Assembly (NCBI GenBank): GCA_039821555.1 | Contig: JBCBNX010000012.1 | Coordinates: 62,001 to 126,000 of the forward strand | Source: Bacteroidota bacterium | GTDB taxonomy: Bacteria; Bacteroidota; Rhodothermia; Rhodothermales; Rubricoccaceae | Direction: 5' to 3' | Length of the DNA stretch: 64,000 nt | In this document: positions 18,017 to 27,477 of the stretch, piece by piece | How positions within the stretch are numbered: position 1 is the first letter of the stretch | How the letters are laid out: the number at the start of each line of letters is the position of its first letter | Made by a program: the position numbers and the translations under genes | Notes under the pieces: generated by a model | Seen by the model: the letters and a program-made list of their open reading frames with translations, nothing else | Told to the model about the DNA's origin: nothing | Databases searched by the model: none

Positions 18017-19096
18017 ATGCTTAACCCTAATACCCTCGCCGATCTGAAGGCGCGCTTTGCTGAGGTAAACCGCTTGATGGCCCAGCCCGAGGTTGCCACT
18101 GATCCCAAGCAACTCGCCGAGCTCGGGCGCGAACTGTCCGACCTGCGTGAGATCGTCGCGGCGATCGATACCTACGAAGGTTTGCAGCAGGAACAGACCG
18201 ACCTCGCTGAAATGGCACAGGGCGACGGCGAGCTTGCCGAGATGGCTGCGATGGAACTGGAGGAAGTCGAAGCAAAGCTGCCCGAGGCCGAAGAGACGCT
18301 CCGCCAGCTGCTAATTCCCAAAGACCCTGCCGACGCCAAGGACGCTATCGTTGAGATTCGCGCGGGGACCGGCGGCGACGAAGCCGCCCTGTTTGCCGGG
18401 GATCTGTACCGGGTCTACGAGAAGTACGCCGAAAACCACGGCTGGCGCATCGAACTCATGGACGCCACGGCGGGGACGCAAGGGGGCTACAAAGAGCTCA
18501 TCTTCACCGTCCGAGGCACCCAGGCTTTCGGACTGCTCAAGTTCGAGAGCGGGGTGCATCGCGTGCAGCGCGTGCCCGCGACAGAGAGCCAGGGCCGCAT
18601 CCACACCTCAGCGGCCACTGTGGCCGTATTGCCTGAGGCTGAGGACGTAGACATCGAGATCCATAACAACGACCTCCGCATCGACGTCTACCGTTCGTCG
18701 GGACCGGGCGGGCAAAGCGTCAACACGACCGACTCCGCCGTCCGCATCACGCACATCCCGACGGGGCTTGTCGTGAGCATCCAGGACGAAAAGAGCCAGC
18801 ATAAAAACAAGGACAAGGCGCTCCGGGTGCTACGTAGCCGGCTCTACCAGATGGAGCGCGAGAAGGCCGAGGCTGAGCGCGCTGCCGCCCGCAAGGAGAT
18901 GGTCGGCTCTGGCGATCGTTCCGCCAAAATCCGCACCTATAACTGGCCGCAGGGCCGCGTGACCGACCACCGCCTCGAAGGCGGCAACAAGAACCACGCG
19001 CTCCAGAACATTCTTGGCGGCAACCTCGACCCGATCGTCGAGGCGCTGCGGTTGGAGGAACAAGCTGAGCGGATGCGCGAGCAAGCGGAGGGCTAG
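18017..19096 (+). CDS. prfA: Peptide chain release factor 1
   Basis: 359 residues, standard RF1 length. The PAT tripeptide that reads UAG/UAA is at residues 187-189 ([11 protein letters not shown]), and the peptidyl-hydrolysis GGQ is at 231-233 in [19 protein letters not shown] rather than SPF marks RF1, not RF2. It terminates translation on the ribosome. ATG 18017 begins the helical N-terminal domain; the frame is open back to 17906 but that part has no homology. The prmC methyltransferase often next to prfA is absent here. proC is convergent, 25 bases away. Confidence 0.95.
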   Translation: MLNPNTLADLKARFAEVNRLMAQPEVATDPKQLAELGRELSDLREIVAAIDTYEGLQQEQTDLAEMAQGDGELAEMAAMELEEVEAKLPEAEETLRQLLIPKDPADAKDAIVEIRAGTGGDEAALFAGDLYRVYEKYAENHGWRIELMDATAGTQGGYKELIFTVRGTQAFGLLKFESGVHRVQRVPATESQGRIHTSAATVAVLPEAEDVDIEIHNNDLRIDVYRSSGPGGQSVNTTDSAVRITHIPTGLVVSIQDEKSQHKNKDKALRVLRSRLYQMEREKAEAERAAARKEMVGSGDRSAKIRTYNWPQGRVTDHRLEGGNKNHALQNILGGNLDPIVEALRLEEQAERMREQAEG

Positions 19097-19121
19097 GGCG
19101 TCGGCAGGTCGGTGCGAAACC

Positions 19122-19946
19122 TCAGTCGCGCTCCCGGAGTGCCTGCGAGCGGGCTGTGGCCGTGCCAACTGCCTCAATGAGCATCGGGCGAAGGCCGTGG
19201 CGCTCCAATTCGGCGATGGCGGCGATGGTGGTGCCGCCGGGCGTCGTCACCTGGTCGCGAAGGATCGCCGGGTGGAGGCCCGTCTCCAGCACGAGCTTCG
19301 CCGCGCCGTAGACCGTCTGGGCAGCGAGTCTGAGTGCCTGCGGACGCGGCAGCCCCATCTTCACGCCGCCGTCCGTGAGCGCCTCGATAACCATGTAGAT
19401 GTACGCCGGGCCGCTGCCGGAGAGACCCGTCACGGCGTCCATGAGGTACTCGGGCAGGACCTCGACCGTAGGGCCGACGGCGGCAAAAATCTCTCTCGCC
19501 ACCGCGATGTGCACTTCCGTGGCGTGGGTTCCCGGCGTGATGGCCGTGGCGGCCTCATCGACGAGGGCAGGCGTGTTCGGCATTGCTCGAACGACAGCGA
19601 GCGGCTGCCCGAGTGCGTCGCAGAGCGCGTCGGTAGTCAACCCGGCGAGGATCGACAGCACGAGTGCGTCGGCGGGCACATCGTCGCGGACGGCGTCCAT
19701 GACCGCGTCGAGGTTCTGCGGCTTCACGGCGAGGATCACGACGGTCGCGCCGCGGACGGCCTCGGCGTTGTCCGTGCCAGCATGGATGCCTGGAAACTGC
19801 TCCAGGAGCGCGTCGAGGGCGAACGGGTTGCGGCGCGTGGCGTGGAGTTGTTCAGGGCGCACATCGCCGCCGCGGAGGAGGCCGCCGATGAGCGCACGGC
19901 CGATGTTGCCGGCTCCGAGCACGGCAAAGGTGTGGTCAGCAAGCAC
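19122..19946 (-). CDS. proC: Pyrroline-5-carboxylate reductase
   Basis: 274 residues. The N-terminal NAD(P)H motif VLGAGNIGRALIGG, the central VILAVKPQNLD and VRAMPNTPALV, and the C-terminal dimer-domain signature (DAVTGLSGSGPAYIYMVIEAL, later DQVTTPGGTTIAA) are all ProC hallmarks. It reduces pyrroline-5-carboxylate to proline. The lipoprotein gene 19970-20416 lies 23 bases upstream on the same strand, so the two may share a transcript. Confidence 0.95.
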   Translation of the reverse strand: MLADHTFAVLGAGNIGRALIGGLLRGGDVRPEQLHATRRNPFALDALLEQFPGIHAGTDNAEAVRGATVVILAVKPQNLDAVMDAVRDDVPADALVLSILAGLTTDALCDALGQPLAVVRAMPNTPALVDEAATAITPGTHATEVHIAVAREIFAAVGPTVEVLPEYLMDAVTGLSGSGPAYIYMVIEALTDGGVKMGLPRPQALRLAAQTVYGAAKLVLETGLHPAILRDQVTTPGGTTIAAIAELERHGLRPMLIEAVGTATARSQALRERD

Positions 19947-19969
19947 GAGAGAGCGGGGGTGGGTGGGCG

Positions 19970-20416
19970 CTAGGATTCACGGGCGTAGACGGTGCGCCGT
20001 CCGCGCGGGTCAAAGACGACGAGGCGACCCGAACGCATCGACACAGCAGCGCTGCCGTCCATGCCGTCGAAGGCGAGGCGTTCACCGGCGAGCGTACCAT
20101 CAAAGCGGACCGGGCCAGAGCCGAGGCGGCGGTCCTCGCCGCGCAGCGTGGCCGTGCCGTCGCGGCGGATGGTAAGCGTCATCGTGAGGACCCCCTCGCG
20201 GAGGTCGCGGTTGCGATCGGGATCGGCGATGGCTTCCACAGCGCGCCACGTCCCGGCCACGTTGTTGCCATCGACGAACGGCGTCGGGCGCGGCGGCTCA
20301 GCTGGAGCGTCCGGGCGAGGGCCTGACCACGTGCCGCCCGACGGCGATTCGCTGGTGGTCACGCAGCCGCTGGACGGCAGCAGCAAGACGAGGACAGCGA
20401 AGAGGGCGTGGCGCAT
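19970..20416 (-). CDS. Small putative lipoprotein
   Basis: 148 residues. A signal peptide (MRHALFAVLVLLLPSSGC) ends in a lipobox-like PSSGC, so the mature protein is probably a lipoprotein. A Pro-rich spacer follows, then a compact beta-rich domain (GTWRAVEAIADPDRN, LTMTLTIRRDGTATLRGEDRR, RLAFDGMDGS) that looks like a lipocalin-like or META-type small barrel, though I cannot assign a family. ATG 20416 is chosen because the signal peptide starts there; the frame stays open upstream across a repeat element. Confidence 0.65.
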   Translation of the reverse strand: MRHALFAVLVLLLPSSGCVTTSESPSGGTWSGPRPDAPAEPPRPTPFVDGNNVAGTWRAVEAIADPDRNRDLREGVLTMTLTIRRDGTATLRGEDRRLGSGPVRFDGTLAGERLAFDGMDGSAAVSMRSGRLVVFDPRGRRTVYARES

Positions 20417-20515
20417 GAAGGCGTAGGTAGAGACGATGCGGCTCGAAAATCTACACAGAGTTGGCAGGCCCCATGTGAAAGGTCGGCTAGCTTCTAGCGT
20501 TGTCGTTCCTCCAAA

Positions 20516-20630
20516 CTCCCCCGCTTGACTCGTCTGAACGACGGTCAAGCTGTCCCCCTCGAATTCGAGGGGAACAGTTCGAGGAGCGAAGATCCGTGAG
20601 CGGATCGAAGACGACGCAGAACGGGGGGAG
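20516..20630. repeat. Multi-hairpin intergenic element, copy A (upstream of argS)
   Basis: About 115 bp. CTCCCCCGC at the left end faces ACGGGGGGAG at the right. Inside are three stems: GCTTGAC...GTCAAGC; CTGTCCCCCTC-GAATTC-GAGGGGAACAG; and GATCCG-TGAG-CGGATC. A sister copy in the same orientation lies beyond argS at 22509-22620, differing in the loops with pairing kept. Confidence 0.8.
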
Positions 20631-20658
20631 AGCCACGCCACACATCCATGCTTCGACC

Positions 20659-22476
20659 GTGACTGACTACCTCGCCCAGCAGATCCGCGCGGCGCTCGCT
20701 ACCTATCCTAGTGCGCCGGATGGCTTCGACGCGGCGGCACTCGACCCTGAGTTCCAGACGCCGAACAACCCCGAGCATGGCGACCTTGCCTCGAACGTGG
20801 CGCTCAAGCTCGCCAAGCCGCTGCGCTCGAACCCGCGCCAGATCGCGCAACACCTCGCCGATGCGCTGAACGAGAGCGCTGACCCGAAGCGCATCGCGGC
20901 CGTGGAAGTCGCAGGGCCGGGCTTCTTGAACTTTCGCTTTTCGACCGCCTACCTCTACGATGGCGTCGCGGAGATCCTGGCGCAGGGCAATGCCTACGGG
21001 CGCGCCGAGCGCAACGGCCAGACCGCGCTCGTGGAGTACGTCTCCGCCAACCCGACCGGCCCGCTCACGGTTGGTCACGGGCGCAACGCGGTCCTCGGCG
21101 ACACGATCGCCAACCTCCTCGACTGGACCGGCTACGACGTCACACGCGAGTACTACTTCAACGACGCAGGCCGCCAGATGCGCGTCCTCGCGCAGTCGGT
21201 GATGGCGCGCTACGAGGCGCTCGTCAACCCCGACGTGCCGACGAAGACGCTCGAAGGCGGGCTCGTCGTCCCGGAGAGCTTCCCCGACGACGGCTACCAG
21301 GGCGACTACATCCAGACCATCGCCGAGGCCGTCCGCGCTGAGCACGGCGACGATGTGCTCGGCCGGAATGACGCCCAGACGCTCTTCAAGGACGCTGCCA
21401 CAGCCGCCATTTTCGGCGACATCGAACAGACGATGCGGCGCATCGGCATACCCGTGGGCGACGATCCGCAGGGCCGTGCGCCGATGCAGTACTTCAACGA
21501 GCACAGCCTCTACGCCTCCAACGCCGTGTGGGACGCCGTCGAGGAGCTGCGCGCCAAGGACCTCGCCTACGACAAGGACGGGGCGGTCTGGTTCAAGACC
21601 GGCGAGCTTGGCAAAGTCGTCACCAACAAAGACGGCGAGGAAGAGGCGAAGGACACCGTCCTCGTAAAGTCGTCCGGCGAGCCGACCTACCGGCTGCCCG
21701 ACATTGCCTACCACCTCGACAAGCTGAATCGCGGCTTCGACAAGGCCGTCGACATCTTCGGAGCCGACCACATCGCGACCTATCCCGACGTGGTACGCGG
21801 CGTCGAAGCGCTCGGCGGTGACGCGTCGAAGATTGAGGTGCTCGTCTACCAGTTCGTCACGCTCGTCCGCGACGGCCAGGAAGTCAAGATGAGCACGCGG
21901 AAGGCGACCTACGTGACGCTAGACGAACTCATGGACGAGATCAACGAAGCGATTTGCGAAAAGGCAGCGAGCGAGGAGGTCGACATCGAACTGACAGACT
22001 CTGCGGGTCCTGACGTCGTCCGTTTCTACTTTCAGATGCTTTCGCCAAACACCCACCTCAATTTTGACCTGAACGAGGCAACGGAGGCAAGCTTCAAGAA
22101 CCCTGTCTTCTATCTCCAATACGCGCACGCTCGGATTAGGTCGATCCAGAGAAAAGCAGAAGACCAGGGGCTAGCGTTCGACCCTGAGTCGGTTGATTGG
22201 TCCGCGCTGACACATCCCAGTGAAGTCAGCCTAATGAAGGTGCTCCCAAAGTTCGCTGACGCAATATCTGATGCGACCAAGTCGATGGGGCCGCACCGGC
22301 TAGTGACGTACCTGCGCGAAGTGGCCACCGAGTACAGCCGGTTCAACAACGACTGTTTTATTCTGCGCGAGCCTGAGGAAGTCGCCCTACCTCGTTTGGC
22401 GTTGTCTGAAGCGGCCCGCCAGGTACTCAACAACGGCCTCACCATCCTCGGCATCAGCGCGCCGGAGCGGATGTAG
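20659..22476 (+). CDS. argS: Arginyl-tRNA synthetase
   Basis: 605 residues, class I synthetase. The N-terminal Add-1 domain (DYLAQQIRAAL, PNNPEHGDLASNVALKLAK) is followed by VEYVSANPTGPLTVGHGRNAVLGD with the HIGH-like VGHGRN, by FNDAGRQM, and by the KMSK-type loop VKMSTRKATYVTLDEL. The C-terminal DALR anticodon domain ends the protein. GTG 20659 starts directly at the conserved N-terminus; the upstream frame is repeat DNA. Base use changes within the gene: hand counts give 42 of 60 G+C at 21061-21120 but 32 of 60 at 22081-22140, and codons such as AGG, AGA and ATA appear in the last third. Confidence 0.95.
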   Translation: MTDYLAQQIRAALATYPSAPDGFDAAALDPEFQTPNNPEHGDLASNVALKLAKPLRSNPRQIAQHLADALNESADPKRIAAVEVAGPGFLNFRFSTAYLYDGVAEILAQGNAYGRAERNGQTALVEYVSANPTGPLTVGHGRNAVLGDTIANLLDWTGYDVTREYYFNDAGRQMRVLAQSVMARYEALVNPDVPTKTLEGGLVVPESFPDDGYQGDYIQTIAEAVRAEHGDDVLGRNDAQTLFKDAATAAIFGDIEQTMRRIGIPVGDDPQGRAPMQYFNEHSLYASNAVWDAVEELRAKDLAYDKDGAVWFKTGELGKVVTNKDGEEEAKDTVLVKSSGEPTYRLPDIAYHLDKLNRGFDKAVDIFGADHIATYPDVVRGVEALGGDASKIEVLVYQFVTLVRDGQEVKMSTRKATYVTLDELMDEINEAICEKAASEEVDIELTDSAGPDVVRFYFQMLSPNTHLNFDLNEATEASFKNPVFYLQYAHARIRSIQRKAEDQGLAFDPESVDWSALTHPSEVSLMKVLPKFADAISDATKSMGPHRLVTYLREVATEYSRFNNDCFILREPEEVALPRLALSEAARQVLNNGLTILGISAPERM

Positions 22477-22508
22477 GAGGGGCTGTCGGCTTACAGCGTT
22501 CGGCTCGG

Positions 22509-22620
22509 CTCCCCCCGCTTGTACGCCTGCAACGGCGCACAAGCTGTCCCCCTCAAGTTTGAGGGGGACAGTCCGAGGAGCGGAGTTCGACAGAACGGAG
22601 GCGATGCAGGACGGGGGGAG
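22509..22620. repeat. Multi-hairpin intergenic element, copy B (downstream of argS)
   Basis: Same architecture and orientation as copy A: CTCCCCCCGC end, GCTTGT...ACAAGC stem with different inner bases, CTGTCCCCCTC-AAGTTT-GAGGGGGACAG stem, and ACGGGGGGAG end. The stem changes against copy A are largely compensatory (for example CGT/ACG against CGCC/GGCG). It sits between argS and the convergent acyl-CoA synthetase gene. Confidence 0.8.
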
Positions 22621-22631
22621 CCGTCTACGCC

Positions 22632-24521
22632 TCAAACCACCGCGGCGTACATCTCGTCGATGGCGTCGGCGTGGGCGGCTTCGATGGCTCGGCGGCGGAG
22701 CTTGAGCGTGGGCGTCATCAGGCCGTTCTCGACGCTGAAGGCCTCCGAGAGCAGGCGGAAGTCGCGGATTTTCTCGTGGGAGGCGGACTCCTTCGAGTAG
22801 GCGCGGAACAGCTGTGAGAAGTGCTTCTGAACGCGCGCGTCGTCCAGAAGCGCCGATGGCTTCTCAGCCGTGATGCCTTGCTCGGCGGCGAACAGGCGGA
22901 GTACTTCGTGGCTCGGGACGACCAGCGCCGTCAGGAACTCGCGGCCCTCGCCGATCACCATCAGCTGCTCGATGAGCGGCTCCGTCTTGAACTGCTCCTC
23001 GATGGGGCCAGGATAGATGTTCTTGCCGCCCTTCGACACGATCATGTGCTTCAGGCGGTCGGTGATGCGGAGGTTGCCGTTCTCGAAGCGCCCGATGTCG
23101 CCCGTGTGGAACCAGCCTTCGTCGTCGATCACGTCGGCGGTGGCAGCGTCGTTCTGCCAGTAGCCGCGCATCAGGTTCGGCCCGCGCGCCACGATTTCGC
23201 CCTCGCCGCTGTTGAGCGTGGTGGGGTAGTCCTCGCCGGAGACCTGCGCGATGAGCTGGCCCGACGCCACGCTGCGGATGCCGACCGTCACGCCTGGGAA
23301 GACGTGGCCGACGGTGCCATAGGCGGGGCGGTCGAGCGGCGACGCGGAGAGCACGGGGGCCGTCTCCGTGAGGCCGTAGCCTTCTACGAGCGGCACGCCC
23401 GCGGCCTGGAAAAACTCGCCGATCTTCTTCGGTAGCGCGGCCCCGCCCGAGACGGCGAAGCGGAGCTGCCCGCCGAGCTTCTCGTGGAGGTTGGAGAACA
23501 CCAGCTTGTGTGCCACCGCGTGTTGCGCGGCGAGGAGCGGCCCGGGCTCCTTGCCGATCATCTGTTTCTGCGCCACCTTCTGGCCCGTCTCCACGGCCCA
23601 GTCGAAGAGGCGGCGCTTCACGGCGGGGCCTTCCTGGAGCGACTTCTGGATGAGGTTGTACACCCGCTCGAAGAGGCGCGGCACTGAGACGAAGACCGTC
23701 GGGCTGACCTCCGGCAGGTTCTTCGAGACGGTGTCGATGCTCTCCGCGTAGGCGATGCGTCCGCCTGCGGCCAGCATGAGGTAGTAGCCCGCGGTGCGCT
23801 CGAAGGCGTGGCTGAGCGGGAGGAAGCTGAGGTGTGTGTCGTCGGGCGTGATAGGAAAGCGCTGGAGGGCGGCCTGCACGTTGCTCACGAAGTTGCGGTG
23901 TGTGAGCATGACGCCCTTCGGGTGGCCCGTCGTGCCGGAGGTGTAGATGAGCGCGGCGAGGTCGTCGGGTTGTACGGCGTCTGAGAAGGCTGCGAGGGTC
24001 TCGGCGTGCTCGTCAGCGTAGGCAGCCCCCTCGGCCATCGCATCGTCCCAGGCGACGAACGCTTCGGGATAGTCCTTGCGCATCTCGGCCATGACGAGTA
24101 CACGCTTTAGCGCCGGGCACTCGTCCAGAATGGCCTCGGCTTTGCGCACCTGTACGCCCGTCGAGACGACGAGCACGGTGGCGCCCGAGTCCTGCACGAT
24201 GTAGCTCACCTGCGAGGCTGGCTGCGTTGTGTAGAGCGCCACATTGACCGCGCCGAGCAGTTGCGCACCAAGGTCCGTGAAGGCCCACTCGGGGCGATTC
24301 TCCGAGAGAATTGCGACGCGGTCGCCGGGGCGAATGCCCTGGCTGTGCAGATAGCCTGCGAACGCTTCTGCCTGGTCGCGTACCTCGTCCCATGTCAGGT
24401 CGGTCCACTCCTTCGTGCGCTTGTCTTTGTACGTCAGCGCGGCACGGCCTGAGTCCGCATAGTGATCGGAGGTGCGGCGAAACAGCTGGGACAGGGTAGA
24501 AAAGTCGACGAGCGCAGGCAT
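22632..24521 (-). CDS. Long-chain fatty acid--CoA ligase (AMP-forming)
   Basis: 629 residues, the size of long-chain acyl-CoA synthetases of the FAA1/FadD15 type. The AMP-binding P-loop YTSGTTGHPKGVMLTHRN, the EGYGLTETAP motif, GEIVARGPNLMRGYW, GWFHTGDIG and the RLKHMIVSKGGKNIYP hinge/catalytic region are all present. It activates fatty acids as acyl-AMP then acyl-CoA at the membrane for beta-oxidation or lipid synthesis. ATG 24521 (MPALVDFSTLSQLF) starts the homologous part. A terminator-like hairpin lies about 130 bases ahead of the start in the leader (24652-24695). Confidence 0.92.
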   Translation of the reverse strand: MPALVDFSTLSQLFRRTSDHYADSGRAALTYKDKRTKEWTDLTWDEVRDQAEAFAGYLHSQGIRPGDRVAILSENRPEWAFTDLGAQLLGAVNVALYTTQPASQVSYIVQDSGATVLVVSTGVQVRKAEAILDECPALKRVLVMAEMRKDYPEAFVAWDDAMAEGAAYADEHAETLAAFSDAVQPDDLAALIYTSGTTGHPKGVMLTHRNFVSNVQAALQRFPITPDDTHLSFLPLSHAFERTAGYYLMLAAGGRIAYAESIDTVSKNLPEVSPTVFVSVPRLFERVYNLIQKSLQEGPAVKRRLFDWAVETGQKVAQKQMIGKEPGPLLAAQHAVAHKLVFSNLHEKLGGQLRFAVSGGAALPKKIGEFFQAAGVPLVEGYGLTETAPVLSASPLDRPAYGTVGHVFPGVTVGIRSVASGQLIAQVSGEDYPTTLNSGEGEIVARGPNLMRGYWQNDAATADVIDDEGWFHTGDIGRFENGNLRITDRLKHMIVSKGGKNIYPGPIEEQFKTEPLIEQLMVIGEGREFLTALVVPSHEVLRLFAAEQGITAEKPSALLDDARVQKHFSQLFRAYSKESASHEKIRDFRLLSEAFSVENGLMTPTLKLRRRAIEAAHADAIDEMYAAVV

Positions 24522-24970
24522 GGCGGTGGACGGGTGGCAGGGGGAGCAACCAGGCTCCAACGATACGCCCCGCTCCGGGTTCACAGCCACCTCGGCGTGG
24601 CTCGTGCCAAGCGCTGTGCAACGCTCTGCTGCGTGCACAATGATGTCGTAAAAAACGACGCCCGCATGCGCGGTGGTACAAGCGCGTGCGGGCGTGGCTA
24701 GGCGGGTGGGCGTCGCCTTGATGAGAACCTAGAAGAGAGGCTGGTCGCTTTGGGCGACTACCTGTACTATCGACGTTTGGTGAGGACAATTAAGAGGAGT
24801 GTTCAATTATATTTTCAGCGGTGTATCATTTTGCGGATCAGGGTCGGGATGCTCAAGGTGCCCTCGCCAAAATCCCGTGCAGACCGGCAGCGCTCTGGAA
24901 CCGGTCTAGGCGGTGCCAGATATTGCTCGGCTATCGTTGCTTTCTGCTTCCCCCGCCTCTCGTCCCGCCG
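24522..24970. other. Divergent intergenic region between acyl-CoA ligase and trigger factor genes
   Basis: 449 bases with no credible gene. The left part carries a strong hairpin with a T tract on the minus strand (24652-24695). The middle (about 24775-24835) is strikingly AT-rich and contains TATATTTT at 24808-24815, close to a Bacteroidota -7 element for the plus-strand tig gene. TTTG at 24776-24779 is too far upstream to be its -33 partner by the usual spacing. Promoters for both genes probably lie here. Confidence 0.45.
24652..24695 (-). terminator. Terminator-like hairpin in the acyl-CoA ligase leader
   Basis: ACGCCCGCATGCGC (24658-24671) pairs with GCGCGTGCGGGCGT (24682-24695), 13 of 14 positions with the odd one able to wobble. 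On the minus strand it is followed by CGTTTTTTACG, a six-T run. No minus-strand gene precedes it, so it is either an attenuator in the leader of the ligase gene or the end of a small RNA. Confidence 0.6.
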
Positions 24971-26344
24971 ATGAATACGACCGTCACCGCTCAAAACGAT
25001 GTCGACTACACGCTCGACATCGAAGCCTCGCGCATCGAACTGGAGCCGCGCATCGACAAGGTGCTCCGCCAGCAGCGCAAGCACGTCTCGATGAAGGGCT
25101 TCCGCCCTGGCAAGGTGCCGCTCTCGGTCGTCCGCAAGATGTACGGCGATGCCGTGGCGGTCCAGGTTGCCGAAGAACTCATCGGCGAAGCGTTTAAGAC
25201 GGAGGTTGAGGAGAACGACGCCTACGATGTGATGGGCAGCCCGCGTCTCACCGAACTCGACTACGAGCCCGGCGAGGACCTGAATGCCCGCGTCATGTTT
25301 GGCGTCCGCCCTGCTTTCGAGCTAGACGCCTTCGCGGACGCTGAGGCGACTAAGTTCACTCACGACGTGACCGACGAGGAAATCGATGCCGACATCGAGC
25401 GCCGCCGTGACGACAAGGCGGAGGAGGTCGACACGCCCGAAGGCACGGCCATCGGCGAGGACCACATCGCTGTGATCGACTTCCAACTCGTCGATAAGGA
25501 GACGGACACGCCGATCATCGGCAAGAAGCAGGAGGACGCCCGCGTCCCGCTCTTCAACCCCGACCTGCGTCCCGCTCTCAAGGAGGCTCTGCTCGGCAAG
25601 GCAGTCGGGGACGTCTTTTTGGTCGACCTCGACTCGCAGAGCGCGGATCCCTCGGGTGACGAGGATGCAGAGGAGGTGGACGCAGAGGTCGACCGTTTTC
25701 AGGTGACCGTCAAGCAGGTGCAGGCCCGCGAGCTTCCAGAGTTGGACGAGGCCTTCATTGAGGAGGCAACGAACGGCGAAGCGGCAGACCTTGATAGCTT
25801 CAAGGCGTTCGCCCGCGCGGAGCTCGAAAAGCGGTGGGCGCGTCGTTCGGAGGAGGCGCTCGAGGAATCGCTCTTCCGCAAAACCATGGAGCGGCACGAC
25901 TTCGAGGTCCCAGAATCGGTCGTGGAGACGGTCCTCGACCAGCAGGTGGAGGATCTGGAGAAGCGAGCCGGAGGCCAACTGCCACCGCACTTCGACCTCG
26001 CCGGTTTTCGCGAGGAGCGCCGCGGACTCGCCCGCGACCAGGTTCGCTGGATGCTGGTCCGCGAGAAGATCATGGAGGCCGATGGCCTGGAGGTCACCGA
26101 GGAAGACATCGACGCCGAGTTCATGCGCATCGCGCAGCCGCCCGCGCCTGCCGAAGGTGACGAGGAAGCGGAGGAGCGCGAGCCCATCGACGTGAACCTG
26201 CTCCGGCAGTTCTTCGCCAGCCAGCCCGGCGCGATGGACCAGATGGTGACGCGCCTCGTCAACCAGCGCCTCTTTGACGCGCTCAAGAGCCGGTTCACGA
26301 TCACCGAGAAGTCGCGCCAGGATTTCGACACGGACGAAGAGTAG
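24971..26344 (+). CDS. tig: Trigger factor
   Basis: 457 residues. The ribosome-binding signature GFRPGKVP is at residues 43-50 of the N-terminal domain. A central FKBP-like region (about 150-240; EDHIAVIDFQL) looks degenerate. The long helical C-terminal chaperone domain runs to the end, with an acidic tail (SRQDFDTDEE). It binds nascent chains at the ribosome exit and may have weak prolyl isomerase activity. ATG 24971 starts the conserved N-terminus. It is followed by clpP, the classic tig-clpP order. Confidence 0.93.
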   Translation: MNTTVTAQNDVDYTLDIEASRIELEPRIDKVLRQQRKHVSMKGFRPGKVPLSVVRKMYGDAVAVQVAEELIGEAFKTEVEENDAYDVMGSPRLTELDYEPGEDLNARVMFGVRPAFELDAFADAEATKFTHDVTDEEIDADIERRRDDKAEEVDTPEGTAIGEDHIAVIDFQLVDKETDTPIIGKKQEDARVPLFNPDLRPALKEALLGKAVGDVFLVDLDSQSADPSGDEDAEEVDAEVDRFQVTVKQVQARELPELDEAFIEEATNGEAADLDSFKAFARAELEKRWARRSEEALEESLFRKTMERHDFEVPESVVETVLDQQVEDLEKRAGGQLPPHFDLAGFREERRGLARDQVRWMLVREKIMEADGLEVTEEDIDAEFMRIAQPPAPAEGDEEAEEREPIDVNLLRQFFASQPGAMDQMVTRLVNQRLFDALKSRFTITEKSRQDFDTDEE

Positions 26345-26425
26345 TTCACTGGTCCGGTGTTCCAGTGAGCTAAGCATAGCACCACAGGATCACGGACACA
26401 GGATCACGGACGAACTGAACGTCCG
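26345..26425. repeat. Repeat patch between tig and clpP
   Basis: Just after the tig stop TCACTGG (26346-26352) and CCAGTGA (26362-26368) form a 7-bp stem. Then CACAGGATCACGGA occurs twice in tandem (14 bases, two heptamers, about 26382-26410), followed by GGACG...CGTCC. This is the same style as the heptamer arrays of the ilv-leu region but weaker. Confidence 0.5.
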
Positions 26426-26536
26426 AACCACTCCTACCCACTCGGGTAGCCCTCGGAACCGCGTCGTCAGGCCAAGGTTGGCCCGGCGACACTCGTCACG
26501 CTTCTGCCCCCGACCAATCGCACCCCTCTCGAACGC

Positions 26537-27274
<738 letters not shown>

Positions 27275-27298
27275 ACGCGCCCGCCAAACAACGTATGA

Positions 27299-27336
27299 GG
27301 CCTCCGAGGGACTGCTACCTCGGAGGCTTTGTTATT
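27299..27336 (+). terminator. Intrinsic terminator after clpP
   Basis: GCCTCCGAGG (27300-27309) and CCTCGGAGGC (27318-27327) make a perfect 10-bp stem with an 8-base loop, followed by TTTGTTATT. It lies 25 bases beyond the clpP stop. Confidence 0.85.
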
Positions 27337-27357
27337 GGTGCCAATTGTTGGTGCTAA

Positions 27358-27402
27358 TGCCGCGGACAGCAGTGCCGCGGACAGCAGTGCCGCGGACGGT
27401 AG
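27358..27402. repeat. Three tandem 15-bp repeats
   Basis: TGCCGCGGACAGCAG occurs twice and a variant TGCCGCGGACGGTAG once, head to tail, in the gap between the clpP terminator and the AraC-type gene. No CRISPR-like spacers; the copies are contiguous. Confidence 0.85.
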
Positions 27403-27477
27403 CGAACATACAGGGGGCTGAGCTAGGTTGGGGGCTTCTACATCCACGCTCTCCACTCGGAATCGATCTAGTGCCTC

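Noticed and set aside
27358..27402. Three short repeats considered as a CRISPR array
   Set aside because: The units are contiguous 15-mers with no spacers, and no cas genes are in the window.
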